Below, one piece after another: positions 1 to 7,893 of a stretch of DNA of 64,000 bases. The stretch spans positions 186,001-250,000 of the forward strand of contig NZ_JAIGNN010000002.1 in NCBI RefSeq assembly GCF_019711565.1, in the 5' to 3' direction. The notes below the pieces were generated by a model. That model was not told where the DNA came from. It ran no database searches and worked only from the letters and a program-made list of their open reading frames with translations. How positions within the stretch are numbered: the stretch's first letter is position 1; each line of letters opens with the position of its first letter. A program made the translations under genes and the position numbers. This stretch comes from Qipengyuania proteolytica. GTDB taxonomy: Bacteria; Pseudomonadota; Alphaproteobacteria; Sphingomonadales; Sphingomonadaceae.

Positions 1-62
1 TTGGCGAGCGTGCCCTCTTCCATGGTGGGCGACAGGGCGGGCATCTTGAGTTCGATAGCCAT
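1..62 (-). CDS. pdhB: Pyruvate dehydrogenase E1 component subunit beta (N-terminal fragment; gene runs off the window)
   Basis: Only the first 20 or so codons lie in the window. They start at ATG 62-60 and read MAIELKMPALSPTMEEGTLA. This is the beginning of a lipoyl domain, with the usual S-P-T-M-E-E-G context before the lipoylated lysine. In sphingomonads and other alphaproteobacteria the E1-beta subunit carries such an N-terminal lipoyl domain in front of the transketolase-like part. The start lies 3 nt after the pdhA stop, so the two are co-transcribed and form the E1 heterotetramer. E2 with the same N-terminal sequence style is a weaker alternative, because pdhA-pdhB adjacency is the rule. 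Confidence 0.85.
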   Translation of the reverse strand, partial: MAIELKMPALSPTMEEGTLA

Positions 63-65
63 GGC

Positions 66-1142
66 TCAATACTCCTCCACCAGAACATCGGTGTAGAGTT
101 CGGCAGCCTCAGGCTCGGGCGAGTTTTCGGCGAAGTCCGCCGCTTCGCTCACCACCTTGCGGATGTCCTTGTCGATCGCCTTCAAATCGTCCTCGTTGCT
201 GCCATTCTCGAGCAGGACCTTCTTGAGTCCCTCGATCGGATCCTTGTGTTCGCGCACGTCCTGCACTTCCTCGCGCGTGCGATACTTGGCGGGGTCGGAC
301 ATCGAGTGCCCGCGGTAGCGATAGGTCTCGCATTCCATCAGCACCGGCCCCTTGCCCTCGCGCACATGGGCGAAGGCGATTTCGGCCGCCTGGCGCACTT
401 CGAGCACGTCCATGCCGTTGACCTTCATGCCCGGGATACGGAACGCGGTACCTCGGCGGTAGAACTCGGTCTCGGCCGAGCTGCGCCCGACCGCGGTTCC
501 CATGGCGTACTGGTTGTTCTCGACGACGAACACGATCGGCAGCTTCCAGAGAGCGGCCATATTGAAGGTCTCGTAGACTTGCCCCTGGTTCGCCGCGCCG
601 TCGCCGAAGTAAGCAAGACACAACCCGCCGTCGTTGTTGTACTGGTGAGCGAGCGCAAGGCCGCCGCCGAGCGAAACCTGCGCACCGACGATGCCGTGGC
701 CGCCGTAGAATTTATGCTCGGTCGAGAACATGTGCATCGACCCGCCCTTGCCCTTCGAGATGCCCGCCTCACGGCCCGTCAGTTCGGCCATGATGACCTT
801 GGGATCGATGCCGTAGGCCAGCATGTGGCCATGGTCGCGATAGCCGGTGATGACGCTGTCGAGCCCTTCGGTCAGTGCCGATTGCAGGCCGACGGCAACC
901 GCTTCCTGCCCGATGTAAAGGTGGCAGAAGCCGCCGATGAGGCCGAGGCCGTAGAGCTGGCCGGCGCGTTCCTCGAAGCGGCGGATGAGCAGCATTTGCT
1001 CGTAGAAGCTCTGCATCTGCTCCGTGCTGGCATCGTAGCGCTTCTTCTTGTCGAGCGCGTCCTGCAGCGAATGGAGGACGAAGTCGGTATCCTCAGCGGG
1101 CGACTTCGTTGCTGTCTTCTTGCTCCGGGGGGCTTTGGCCAA
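66..1142 (-). CDS. pdhA: Pyruvate dehydrogenase E1 component subunit alpha
   Basis: This 358-aa protein is the thiamine-diphosphate-binding half of the E1 that decarboxylates pyruvate and reductively acetylates lipoyl groups. The TPP motif starts with GDGAANQG at residues 180-187 and continues to N194. The phosphorylation-loop region YRGHSMSDPAKYR is near residue 275. An N-terminal extension of about 40 residues is rich in Lys and Ala, as is common in sphingomonad E1-alpha. The start is TTG at 1142, preceded by an AGGA Shine-Dalgarno; no ATG fits. pdhB follows 3 nt downstream. A candidate promoter is listed separately. Confidence 0.96.
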   Translation of the reverse strand: MAKAPRSKKTATKSPAEDTDFVLHSLQDALDKKKRYDASTEQMQSFYEQMLLIRRFEERAGQLYGLGLIGGFCHLYIGQEAVAVGLQSALTEGLDSVITGYRDHGHMLAYGIDPKVIMAELTGREAGISKGKGGSMHMFSTEHKFYGGHGIVGAQVSLGGGLALAHQYNNDGGLCLAYFGDGAANQGQVYETFNMAALWKLPIVFVVENNQYAMGTAVGRSSAETEFYRRGTAFRIPGMKVNGMDVLEVRQAAEIAFAHVREGKGPVLMECETYRYRGHSMSDPAKYRTREEVQDVREHKDPIEGLKKVLLENGSNEDDLKAIDKDIRKVVSEAADFAENSPEPEAAELYTDVLVEEY

Positions 1143-1186
1143 GACGTCCTATCCTTGTTCTTTCCAGGGAGGAATTTGCGCTGAGC

Positions 1187-1215
1187 CTATAGGCACAGCC
1201 GCGCATGGCGCGCAA
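1187..1215 (-). promoter_or_regulatory. Candidate sigma-70 promoter of pdhA
   Basis: Read on the minus strand, TTGCGC (1215-1210), a 17-nt spacer and CTATAG (1192-1187) resemble the alphaproteobacterial CTTGAC-N17-CTATAT consensus. It lies about 45 nt upstream of the pdhA TTG start. Pattern match only. Confidence 0.4.
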
Positions 1216-1274
1216 CGGGGCGCACGCACATGCATACGAAAACCCTTACGGAATGCGAAAGTTTGACGAAGACC

Positions 1275-1589
1275 TCAGTCCTCGAGCTTGATGACGACCT
1301 CGTCCGGGTGAACGACGTTGAGCTGGCTCCGCAACAGCTCGCCAACCATGTCGGGGTCGGCATGATCCTGGTCCAGCAGGGCCACCCGATTTTGGAGCGC
1401 CGTGCGCTCTTTCTCGATTTCCGCCAGCTGTGCCTGACGCTGGTCGAGGAGGCGCAGGTTCTCGCTCCAGGCGAGCAGCCCGGAAGGTCCGGCAATGGCA
1501 ATTCCGCCCATCACTAGCAGTGCCGCGAGCGCGCCGTGCTGCCGCACGCGCCCGTTCTGAATCGCCGCCAATGATTTGCCCCGTCGCAT
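1275..1589 (-). CDS. ftsB: FtsB/DivIC-family septum formation initiator
   Basis: A 104-aa bitopic membrane protein. After a short basic N-terminus there is one membrane segment at about residues 20-38. An alpha-helical coiled coil follows at about residues 40-72, rich in Leu, Gln and Glu, then a short C-terminal region ending in VIKLED. Length and layout fit FtsB, which joins FtsL and FtsQ in the divisome. Placement just upstream of the pdhA-pdhB genes on the same strand is the usual alphaproteobacterial order (eno, ftsB, pdhA). The 132 nt to pdhA include the candidate pdhA promoter, so the two need not be in one transcript. Confidence 0.85.
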   Translation of the reverse strand: MRRGKSLAAIQNGRVRQHGALAALLVMGGIAIAGPSGLLAWSENLRLLDQRQAQLAEIEKERTALQNRVALLDQDHADPDMVGELLRSQLNVVHPDEVVIKLED

Positions 1590-1668
1590 AAGCGCAGAGA
1601 ATCATAGTTACCCTTTGCGCGCAAGCACTAACGCGATGGGCCGTGCGAAAATCAGCAACCTTTCGATT

Positions 1669-2304
1669 TTACCTGCCGGTGTCGAGGAAATCCCGCGCCG
1701 AAAACTCCTCTGGCGCGGCGACTTCGACAACCGGATCGTCGCGATCGTCGAATTCGGTACGCAGGGCTCGGCTCATGACCGCGTGCATATCGTACAGGCA
1801 GGTAATGTAGGTCAGTTCGAGGATCTCGACATCGGAGAATTCGGCCTTGAGCTCGGCGAAGAGCGCGTCGGGAACCCGCCCGCGATGGGTGACGAGACGG
1901 TCGGCATAAGCCAGCACGAGACGCTCGCGCGCATCGAACAGGTCACTGGTCTGCCAGTGCGGCAGGGCAGCGATCTTGTTGTCGCCGACACCAAGACCGC
2001 GCAGGCTCTTGCAATGCTGCGAGAAAACGAACTGGCTGCCGGTGGCATAGCCGGCCCAGGTCTGGCCGAGTTCGCGAAGCACCGGATCGATCGCACGGTC
2101 CGGACTGCGATAATAGGCAAAGCCTTGCGCGGCGTGCTTCAGCGTATCGGGTGAATTGGCGAAGACCGTCCACCAGTCGCCGGGCGTTCCCGTGTCGGTG
2201 CCCGGCTCGGCTACGGGATCGCGCTCCCCGAAGAGCATGCGGTAGAGCGGCAGGGCGACATCCTTGTCCGCCTCGTCGCGCGGCACCTCGTGCAGACGCG
2301 GCAT
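1669..2304 (-). CDS. AhpD-like / carboxymuconolactone decarboxylase family protein
   Basis: A 211-aa protein of the AhpD/CMD helical fold. The core motif is QFVFSQHCKSLRGLGV at about residues 96-111, followed by a second conserved helix containing ERLVLAYADRL. Only one of the two cysteines of the AhpD C-x-x-C pair is present in the core (QHCKSL), so classical disulfide peroxidase chemistry is unlikely. The start ATG overlaps the stop of the upstream VOC gene by one base (TGATG), so the pair is translationally coupled. The two probably serve the same small-molecule pathway next to hppD. The substrate cannot be read from the sequence. Confidence 0.75.
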   Translation of the reverse strand: MPRLHEVPRDEADKDVALPLYRMLFGERDPVAEPGTDTGTPGDWWTVFANSPDTLKHAAQGFAYYRSPDRAIDPVLRELGQTWAGYATGSQFVFSQHCKSLRGLGVGDNKIAALPHWQTSDLFDARERLVLAYADRLVTHRGRVPDALFAELKAEFSDVEILELTYITCLYDMHAVMSRALRTEFDDRDDPVVEVAAPEEFSARDFLDTGR

Positions 2305-2825
2305 CAGGCGTCCACCGTTGCGGGCGCGTGGCGCACGTCTTCCGGGGTGAAGCTCTTGGTGAAGGCGGCGAACTCCAGCATGATCCCGTTGGGGTCGGTG
2401 AAATAGACCGAGCGAACGAAGACCCCGTCGTGCATTTCGCGCGCGACGCCCATCTTGCTGTCGTCGTGGTTTACGACCGCATGGGTGTGAGGGACACCCG
2501 CCTTTTCCAGCTTTGACAGCGCCGCTTCGAGGTCCGCCTCTTCCATGTCGAAGGCGAGGTGGTTCATCGATCCAACTGCAGTTTTCGCCTCGTAGGGGAA
2601 GCTTTTCACCGAGGCGATGCCGGGCGCGGCCGGCGGGCCGTCCTTCCACCAGAAGAAGGCGACACTCGCGCCACCACCGCAATCGAAGAAGAAGTGCTGC
2701 CCGCCGTCGGGCAGCTCCACCGTCTTCACCAGCGGCATGCCGAGGATTTTCGTATAGAAGTCCACCGTCTCGCGCATGTCGCGGCAGACGAGTGCGATGT
2801 GGTTGATGCCCTTGATCGCGAACAT
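2304..2825 (-). CDS. VOC (glyoxalase/dioxygenase) superfamily protein
   Basis: A 173-aa single-module vicinal-oxygen-chelate protein. The beta-alpha-beta-beta-beta units start with INHIALVCRDM and MNHLAFDMEEA. Metal-ligand candidates are the His of INHIAL, the His of MNHLAF and the Glu of IMLEFAAF. The fourth position, in SVAFFWW, has Trp instead of the usual Glu, so the metal site may be three-coordinate. The start at 2825 is preferred over a longer frame because GAGGGAG lies 8-9 nt upstream. It is divergent from hppD across a 152-nt promoter region and coupled to the AhpD-like gene downstream. Function is unknown beyond the fold. Confidence 0.8.
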   Translation of the reverse strand: MFAIKGINHIALVCRDMRETVDFYTKILGMPLVKTVELPDGGQHFFFDCGGGASVAFFWWKDGPPAAPGIASVKSFPYEAKTAVGSMNHLAFDMEEADLEAALSKLEKAGVPHTHAVVNHDDSKMGVAREMHDGVFVRSVYFTDPNGIMLEFAAFTKSFTPEDVRHAPATVDA

Positions 2826-2910
2826 TGGTCGTTCTCCCTCGCCAGCGAGAATGCCAAGCCGAGCTTCGTCGCGCAATCGGAACCGCAAGGGCCAGCGCCC
2901 GGTTCGCTCC

Positions 2911-2939
2911 TTGACATGAACCAGTATCAGTTGTAACTA
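2911..2939 (+). promoter_or_regulatory. hppD promoter with overlapping palindromic operator candidate
   Basis: TTGACA at 2911-2916, a 17-nt spacer and TAACTA at 2934-2939 form a strong sigma-70-type promoter 39 nt before the hppD start. The -10 lies inside alternating AGTT/AACT half-sites at 2929-2942 (AGTTGTAACTAGTT), including the perfect palindrome AACTAGTT at 2935-2942. This looks like a repressor site for a MarR- or similar-type regulator. No regulator gene is adjacent. Confidence 0.6.
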
Positions 2940-2977
2940 GTTTCCAAAGTAACCAATCCAGCGGACAGAGGACTGCC

Positions 2978-4099
2978 ATGCCCGATCTCTTCGAAAACCC
3001 AATCGGCCTCGACGGCTTCGAATTCGTCGAATTCTGCGCCCCCGAAAAAGGCGTGATCGAGCCGGTTTTCGAAGCGATGGGCTTCACGCATGTCGCCAAG
3101 CACCGTTCGAAGGACGTCGACCTCTGGCGCCAGGGCGGGATCAACCTGATCCTCAACTACGAGCCCAAGAGCGCGGCCTGGTTCTTCGCGCGCGAACACG
3201 GCCCTTCGGCCTGCGGCATGGGCTTCCGGGTCCGCGACGCGCGCAAGGCCTATGCCGAGCTGCTCGAACGCGGTGCGGAGCCCGTCGCCGTCCAGACCGG
3301 TCCGATGGAACTGCATATCCCTGCGATCCGCGGGATCGGCGGCGCGATCGTCTATCTGATCGACCGCTATGCCGATGAGCATGGTGACGGCCTGTCGATC
3401 TATGACATCGATTTCGAATACCTGCCGGGGGTCGAAAAATTCCCCAAGGGCGCGGGCTTCAACGTCATCGATCACCTGACGCACAACGTCTACAACGGCC
3501 GCATGAAGTACTGGGCGGACTATTACGAAACGCTCTTCAACTTCCGCGAAATCCGCTTCTTCGATATCAAGGGCGAGTACACCGGCCTCACCTCCAAGGC
3601 GCTGACCGCGCCCGACGGCAAGATCCGCATCCCGCTCAACGAAGAGGGTGAAGGCGGCAAAGGCCAGATCGAGGAGTTCCTGCGCGAATTCAACGGCGAA
3701 GGCATCCAGCACATCGCGCTGATCTGCGACGACCTCGTCAAGTGCTGGGACAATCTCAAGGATCTCGGCGTGCCCTTCATGACCGCACCGCCGGAAACCT
3801 ATTACGAGATGCTAGCCGAGAGGCTGCCGGGTCATGGCGAGCCGGTCGACGAACTCAAGATGCGCGGCATCCTGCTCGACGGCACCACCGAAGGCGGTTC
3901 GCCGCGCCTGCTGCTGCAAATTTTCGCAGAAGCGCAGGTCGGCCCGGTGTTCTTCGAATTCATCCAGCGCAAGGGCGACGAAGGCTTCGGCGAAGGCAAT
4001 TTCAAGGCTCTCTTCGAAAGCATGGAACGCGACCAGATCAAGCGCGGCGTGCTGAGCGTCGATGAAGCCAATACACCCGAAGCGGAGCCTGCCGAATGA
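2978..4099 (+). CDS. hppD: 4-hydroxyphenylpyruvate dioxygenase
   Basis: A 373-aa non-heme Fe(II) enzyme that turns 4-hydroxyphenylpyruvate into homogentisate in tyrosine catabolism. It has two VOC-type halves. The iron ligands expected in the C-terminal half are present: H166 in DHLTHNV, H245 in IQHIALI and E327 in [10 protein letters not shown]. They have the same mutual spacing as the family ligands His161/His240/Glu322. Length matches bacterial HPPDs. The start is ATG 2978, behind GGACAGAGGA. The stop overlaps the next gene by 4 nt (ATGA). The product is also the precursor of pyomelanin when homogentisate accumulates; no homogentisate dioxygenase gene lies in the window. Confidence 0.96.
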   Translation: MPDLFENPIGLDGFEFVEFCAPEKGVIEPVFEAMGFTHVAKHRSKDVDLWRQGGINLILNYEPKSAAWFFAREHGPSACGMGFRVRDARKAYAELLERGAEPVAVQTGPMELHIPAIRGIGGAIVYLIDRYADEHGDGLSIYDIDFEYLPGVEKFPKGAGFNVIDHLTHNVYNGRMKYWADYYETLFNFREIRFFDIKGEYTGLTSKALTAPDGKIRIPLNEEGEGGKGQIEEFLREFNGEGIQHIALICDDLVKCWDNLKDLGVPFMTAPPETYYEMLAERLPGHGEPVDELKMRGILLDGTTEGGSPRLLLQIFAEAQVGPVFFEFIQRKGDEGFGEGNFKALFESMERDQIKRGVLSVDEANTPEAEPAE

Positions 4100-4668
4100 G
4101 CGAAGCAGCAAGCCATCCCGTGAAGCTCGGCGGCGTCCACCACGCCGCCTATCGCTGCAAGGACGCCAAGGAGACCGTCGAGTGGTACGGCAAGGTCCTG
4201 GGCATGGATTACACCACGGCCTTTGCCGAGGACCATGTTCCCTCGACCGGCGAGTACGACCCCTACATGCACGTCTTCCTCGACGCGGGTAACGGCAATA
4301 TCCTCGCCTTCTTCGAACTGCCGAACCAGAAGGACATGGGCCGCGACGAGAACACGCCCGCCTGGGTCCAGCATCTCGCCTTCAAGGTGGGCAGCGAGGA
4401 GGAACTGCTCGCCGCCAAGGTGCATGTGGAGAGCCTCGGCATCGACGTGCTCGGCCCGACGCACCACGGCATTTTCAAATCGATCTATTTCTTCGACCCT
4501 AACGGCCACCGCGTCGAACTTGCGACCGATATCGGGACCGAGGAGCAGTACGCCGAACTGAAGCGCGTCGCACCGCTCATGCTCGAAGAATGGAGCGCGA
4601 CCAAGAAGGCCCCGCGTCACGCCGACTGGCTCCACGAGCTGGCGCGCAAGGAACACGGTCATGGCTAA
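4096..4668 (+). CDS. VOC family metalloprotein coupled to hppD
   Basis: A 190-aa protein with a full set of VOC metal-ligand positions: the His in GGVHHAAY, the Glu in ILAFFEL, the His in VQHLAFK and the Glu in HRVELATD. A helical tail of about 45 residues follows the second module. Start and stop codons overlap hppD in ATGA, so it is translated with HPPD. That argues for a role in aromatic or tyrosine catabolism, for example on a quinone, ring-cleavage or glutathione-adduct intermediate. It is not a cupin-type homogentisate 1,2-dioxygenase. The precise reaction is unknown. Confidence 0.8.
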   Translation: MSEAASHPVKLGGVHHAAYRCKDAKETVEWYGKVLGMDYTTAFAEDHVPSTGEYDPYMHVFLDAGNGNILAFFELPNQKDMGRDENTPAWVQHLAFKVGSEEELLAAKVHVESLGIDVLGPTHHGIFKSIYFFDPNGHRVELATDIGTEEQYAELKRVAPLMLEEWSATKKAPRHADWLHELARKEHGHG

Positions 4669-4702
4669 TTTCGGCTAAGTAATTAGCCTGAGAAAGTCGG
4701 AA

Positions 4703-4737
4703 CCCTTTGCGGGCCAATACCGTTGCCCCGCAAAGGG
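4703..4737 (+). promoter_or_regulatory. Perfect 11-bp hairpin covering the mscS ribosome binding site
   Basis: CCCTTTGCGGG (4703-4713) pairs perfectly with CCCGCAAAGGG (4727-4737) around a 13-nt loop. Outer arms AGAAAG (4691-4696) and CTTTCT (4740-4745) could extend it. The right arm contains most of the Shine-Dalgarno AAAGGGAG used for the GTG start at 4750. No T-tract follows, so it is a weak terminator candidate for the hppD operon. It could equally gate translation of the channel gene. Confidence 0.55.
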
Positions 4738-4749
4738 AGCTTTCTACAC

Positions 4750-5628
4750 GTGAATTACATCGGCACGCTGCGCGAACAGCTGCAGGAAATGGGCGAAGGT
4801 CTGATCGAGAGCCTTCCCAGCCTCGCGATCGCTTTTTTCATCCTGCTGGTGACGTGGATCGTTGCGCGTTTTGCGGTGCGCATTTCCGATATGCTCGTCG
4901 GTCGGACCGAGATCCGCAAGAGCCTGAAGAACCTGATCGATACGCTGGTGCGTCTCGGCATCTGGATCCTCGGCCTGTTCATCGCAGCAGTCGTCGTGAT
5001 GCCAGATCTCACACCGGCCAGCCTGCTTGCGGGGCTCGGCATCGGTGCCGTCGCAATCGGCTTCGCTTTTCAGGACATCTTTGAAAACTTCCTCGCCGGC
5101 GTGCTCATCATGTTGCGCGAGAAAATGCGCATCGGCGATGTGATCGACTGCGAAGGCATCACGGGTAAGGTCGAGCATATTACGCTGCGCGAAACTCACG
5201 TCCGCAAGCTTTCGGGCGAGCTGACGGTGGTGCCCAATTCGCTCCTGTTCAAGAACCCGGTCGAAATCCTCACCGACGTCGAGCAGCGCCGCCACCAGGT
5301 GGTGGTAGGCGTGTCCTACGACACCCAGCTCGATCATGCCGCCGACGTAATCCGCCGCGCCGTCGAAGGTGTCGAAGACGTGCTCGCCAGCAAGGGCATC
5401 GATATTTTCGCGCAGGAGTTCAATTCGAGCTCGGTCGATTTTCTCGTCCGCTGGTGGGCAGGCTCGACCCCGCGGGCCGGGTGGGAGAGCAAGGACAAGG
5501 TCATCCGCGCGATCAAGGCTGCGCTCGACGAGGCGCATATCGAGATTCCGTTCCCCTATGTGACCCACACCTTCAAGGAAACGGTGCCCGTCAGCCAGTT
5601 GGGTGACACCAAGCGCAAGACGCCTTAA
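4750..5628 (+). CDS. mscS: Small-conductance mechanosensitive channel (MscS family)
   Basis: A 292-aa inner-membrane channel that releases solutes on osmotic down-shock. Membrane segments lie at about residues 20-40 and 60-82. They are followed by the pore helix TM3, rich in Gly and Ala (LLAGLGIGAVAIGFA), and the MscS beta domain with MRIGDVI and VVPNSLLFKNPVE. A C-terminal alpha/beta cage domain completes the fold. GTG 4750 is chosen over the in-frame TTG 27 nt earlier because GGGAG lies 10 nt upstream and the TTG would fall inside the preceding hairpin. The gene stands alone between the hppD pair and the dehalogenase. Confidence 0.9.
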   Translation: MNYIGTLREQLQEMGEGLIESLPSLAIAFFILLVTWIVARFAVRISDMLVGRTEIRKSLKNLIDTLVRLGIWILGLFIAAVVVMPDLTPASLLAGLGIGAVAIGFAFQDIFENFLAGVLIMLREKMRIGDVIDCEGITGKVEHITLRETHVRKLSGELTVVPNSLLFKNPVEILTDVEQRRHQVVVGVSYDTQLDHAADVIRRAVEGVEDVLASKGIDIFAQEFNSSSVDFLVRWWAGSTPRAGWESKDKVIRAIKAALDEAHIEIPFPYVTHTFKETVPVSQLGDTKRKTP

Positions 5629-5676
5629 GGTTTCTAATAGAGACCTGAATCTTTCGGTCTGTGAGGAGAGGGGCCG

Positions 5677-6591
5677 ATGGAAATCCTGCGTACACCTGCC
5701 GAGCGCTTCACTAACTTGCCGGACTTTCCTTTCGCGGAAAACTGGTTCGAGGTGGATCTGGCTGGCGGCCTAACGGGACGCCAGCACTATCTGGACGAGG
5801 GCCCGAAAGACGCGCCGCCGGTCCTGTTATTCCACGGCGAGCCCAGTTGGTCGTTCCTCTATCGCAAGATGATCCCGATCCTCGTCGACGCGGGCTTTCG
5901 CGTGCTCGCACCGGACCTGATCGGCTTCGGCAAGAGCGACAAGCCGGACGACATCGGCTTCTACACCTATGCCCGCCACGTCGACTGGCTGAAGCAATGG
6001 CGCATGGCGATTGAGCCGCGTCCCGCCGCGCTGTTCGTGCAGGACTGGGGCGGCTTGCTCGGCCTGCGGATGGTGGCGCACGATCCCGACCTGTTCGCCT
6101 GCGTCGTCGCCAGCAACACCTTCCTCCCGGCGGGTGGCACTCCCTCGCCGGCCTTCCTGGCCTGGCGCGAATTCGCGCGCAGCTCGCCCGATTTCAACAT
6201 CGGAACGCTGCTCGACCGCGCCACCGCGACCGAACGCAGCGCAGCCGAAATCGCAGCCTATGACGCGCCCTTCCCCTCCGAGCCATACAAGGCCGGCGCG
6301 CGCGCCTTCCCGGCGCTGGTCCCGGTCGAGGACGGGATGCCGGGGGTCGAGGACAACAAGGCTGCCTGGCCTGCCCTCGCCGCTTACGACAAACCCTTCC
6401 TGACGCTGTTCGGCGAGGACGATCCCATCACCAAGGGCAGCGAGAAATTCCTGATCGAGCGCATCGCCGGTGCTGAGGGCCAACCGCACCGGACGCTGCC
6501 GACCTGCGGGCATTTCTGTCAGGAGGACCAGCCCGAGGCGCTGGCGCAAGGCCTGATCGACATGGCGCGCAAGGCGGGTCACCTCGCTTGA
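5677..6591 (+). CDS. dhmA: Haloalkane dehalogenase, subfamily HLD-I (DhlA/DhmA-like)
   Basis: A 304-aa alpha/beta hydrolase that cleaves carbon-halogen bonds to give alcohol, halide and a proton. The oxyanion motif HGEPSWSFLYRKM is at residues 53-65. The nucleophile is D123 with the halide-binding W124 in VQDWGG. A cap-domain tryptophan, W163 in LAWREF, matches the second halide ligand of DhlA. An acid candidate is D249 in FGEDDP, and the base is H279 in CGHF. The acid after strand 7 rather than strand 6 is typical of HLD-I. GAGGAGAGG gives a strong Shine-Dalgarno. The last codons overlap the next gene's TTG start by 4 nt. Epoxide hydrolase is unlikely because the halide-stabilising tryptophans are present. 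Confidence 0.88.
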   Translation: MEILRTPAERFTNLPDFPFAENWFEVDLAGGLTGRQHYLDEGPKDAPPVLLFHGEPSWSFLYRKMIPILVDAGFRVLAPDLIGFGKSDKPDDIGFYTYARHVDWLKQWRMAIEPRPAALFVQDWGGLLGLRMVAHDPDLFACVVASNTFLPAGGTPSPAFLAWREFARSSPDFNIGTLLDRATATERSAAEIAAYDAPFPSEPYKAGARAFPALVPVEDGMPGVEDNKAAWPALAAYDKPFLTLFGEDDPITKGSEKFLIERIAGAEGQPHRTLPTCGHFCQEDQPEALAQGLIDMARKAGHLA

Positions 6592-7766
6592 CCCCCCAAT
6601 CGCGCCTGACACGCGCCCAGGAATATTCGCTTGCGGTGGCTGCGGCAGTCGTCACCGCCAATGCCTATTATATCCACCCGATCATTGGCGATGTCGCCGA
6701 CCATTTCGGCGTCAGCCATGCGCGCATCGGGCTGGTTCCTGCGTTGAACCAGTTGGCGCTGGCCGTCGGGATCTTCCTGCTGCTCCCACTCGGCGACCGC
6801 ATTTCGAACCGGCGACTGACCATCCTGTTCGCCGTGGGCCAGACAATCTCGCTCGGACTGATGACGCTGGCACAGCAATTCGCGCTGTTCGTCGCCGGCT
6901 CGACCTTGCTCGGGTTCTTCACCATCGCGCCCTATCTGCTGCCTGCCTACGCATCGAAACGGGTGGCACCGGAGCGGCTGGGCCAGGTCATGGCGCTGCT
7001 GACGGCAGGCGTGATCCTCGGCATTCTCGTCGCCCGCGTCGGTGCGGGCGTCGTTGCCGAATACGCTGGGTGGCGGGCGGTGTACTGGATCGCGACTGCG
7101 CTCATGATTGCCGTGACGCTCGCCCTGCCGCGCCTGATGGAGGCAGGAGAGCGCGATGCGGCCAACCGCGAGAGCTATGGCGCGCTGCTCCTCTCGGTCT
7201 TCCCGCTGATCCGCCAGCACCGCGAAATCCTCGTATCAGGCGCGATCCAGGCGCTCAATTTCGCCCAGTTCATCGCGTTGTGGCTGGCGCTGGCCCTGCA
7301 CCTCACCTCGCCCGAGATGGGCTATGGCACCGACACGGTGGGCTATCTTGCGGGGATCGCCGCGGTCAGCATCTTCTCGACCCCGCGGCTCGGCATCTGG
7401 GCGGACGAGGTCGGCGCCCGCAAGGCCCGTGCTATCTTCGCTGTCGTCCAACTGCTCGGCGTGGCGCTCCTCTGGCCGCTCGGCGGTGCGCTGGTCACCA
7501 TCCTCGTGCCGCTAATCCTCGCCAACCTCGTCGGACCGGGCATCGATGTGACGGGACGTATGACCTATCTCACCCTCCAGCCCGACCTGCGCACGCGGCT
7601 GACCACGATCTACGTCGTGCTGATGTTCATCGGCGGAGGTATCGGCAGCCTTGCCGGGACCGCGATCTACGACGCTTACGGCTGGGCCGGGACCTGCCTG
7701 CTGCTGGTCGGGCTGTCGGTAGGCCTCACCGGACTGGCTCTCCACGCAAAACGCTTCGGTAGGTAA
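6588..7766 (+). CDS. Major facilitator superfamily transporter, probable exporter
   Basis: A 392-aa polytopic protein with about 12 membrane segments and the MFS loop pattern: LPLGDRISNRR between TM2 and TM3, and a related GIWADEVGARKAR after TM8. The closest recognisable group is the DHA1/YnfM-like proton antiporters. The start is TTG 6588 in a TTGA overlap with the stop of the dehalogenase gene. The two proteins should therefore be made together, and export of a dehalogenation product or of a halogenated compound is a reasonable guess. Substrate is not readable from sequence. Confidence 0.85.
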   Translation: MTPQSRLTRAQEYSLAVAAAVVTANAYYIHPIIGDVADHFGVSHARIGLVPALNQLALAVGIFLLLPLGDRISNRRLTILFAVGQTISLGLMTLAQQFALFVAGSTLLGFFTIAPYLLPAYASKRVAPERLGQVMALLTAGVILGILVARVGAGVVAEYAGWRAVYWIATALMIAVTLALPRLMEAGERDAANRESYGALLLSVFPLIRQHREILVSGAIQALNFAQFIALWLALALHLTSPEMGYGTDTVGYLAGIAAVSIFSTPRLGIWADEVGARKARAIFAVVQLLGVALLWPLGGALVTILVPLILANLVGPGIDVTGRMTYLTLQPDLRTRLTTIYVVLMFIGGGIGSLAGTAIYDAYGWAGTCLLLVGLSVGLTGLALHAKRFGR

Positions 7767-7783
7767 TGGTGCGCCCGACAGGA
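7767..7783 (-). repeat. Second copy of the tRNA-Arg 3' end (17-bp direct repeat)
   Basis: TGGTGCGCCCGACAGGA at 7767-7783 is identical to 7893-7909, which is the CCA end, acceptor strand and part of the T stem of tRNA-Arg. The copies diverge at once beyond these 17 bases. The copy begins at the last base of the MFS stop codon. It could be a leftover attachment site or a partial tRNA duplication. Confidence 0.6.
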
Positions 7784-7859
7784 ATGCTTCGCCCTTCGGG
7801 CTCCCCCGTCTCCGCTTCGCTCCGACTCCGAATGAGGCTCAATCCGGAGGCACTCAACC

Positions 7860-7893
7860 AAAAGAGGCGGCCCTTGGCAGGACCGCCTCTTTT
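7860..7893 (-). terminator. Intrinsic terminator of tRNA-Arg
   Basis: AAAAGAGGCGG (7860-7870) and CCGCCTCTTTT (7883-7893) form a perfect 11-bp stem with a 12-nt loop. Read on the minus strand, it begins at the tRNA CCA end and closes with a T-tract. It can also stop plus-strand transcription from the MFS gene. Confidence 0.85.

Noticed and set aside
1669..3156. Single 495-codon minus-strand frame from 3156 to 1669
   Set aside because: It merges out-of-frame sequence over the VOC gene and hppD with the real AhpD-like gene; only the part from ATG 2304 is coding.
4723..4749. TTG start at 4723 for mscS
   Set aside because: It lies inside the hairpin and has no ribosome binding site; GTG 4750 has GGGAG in place.
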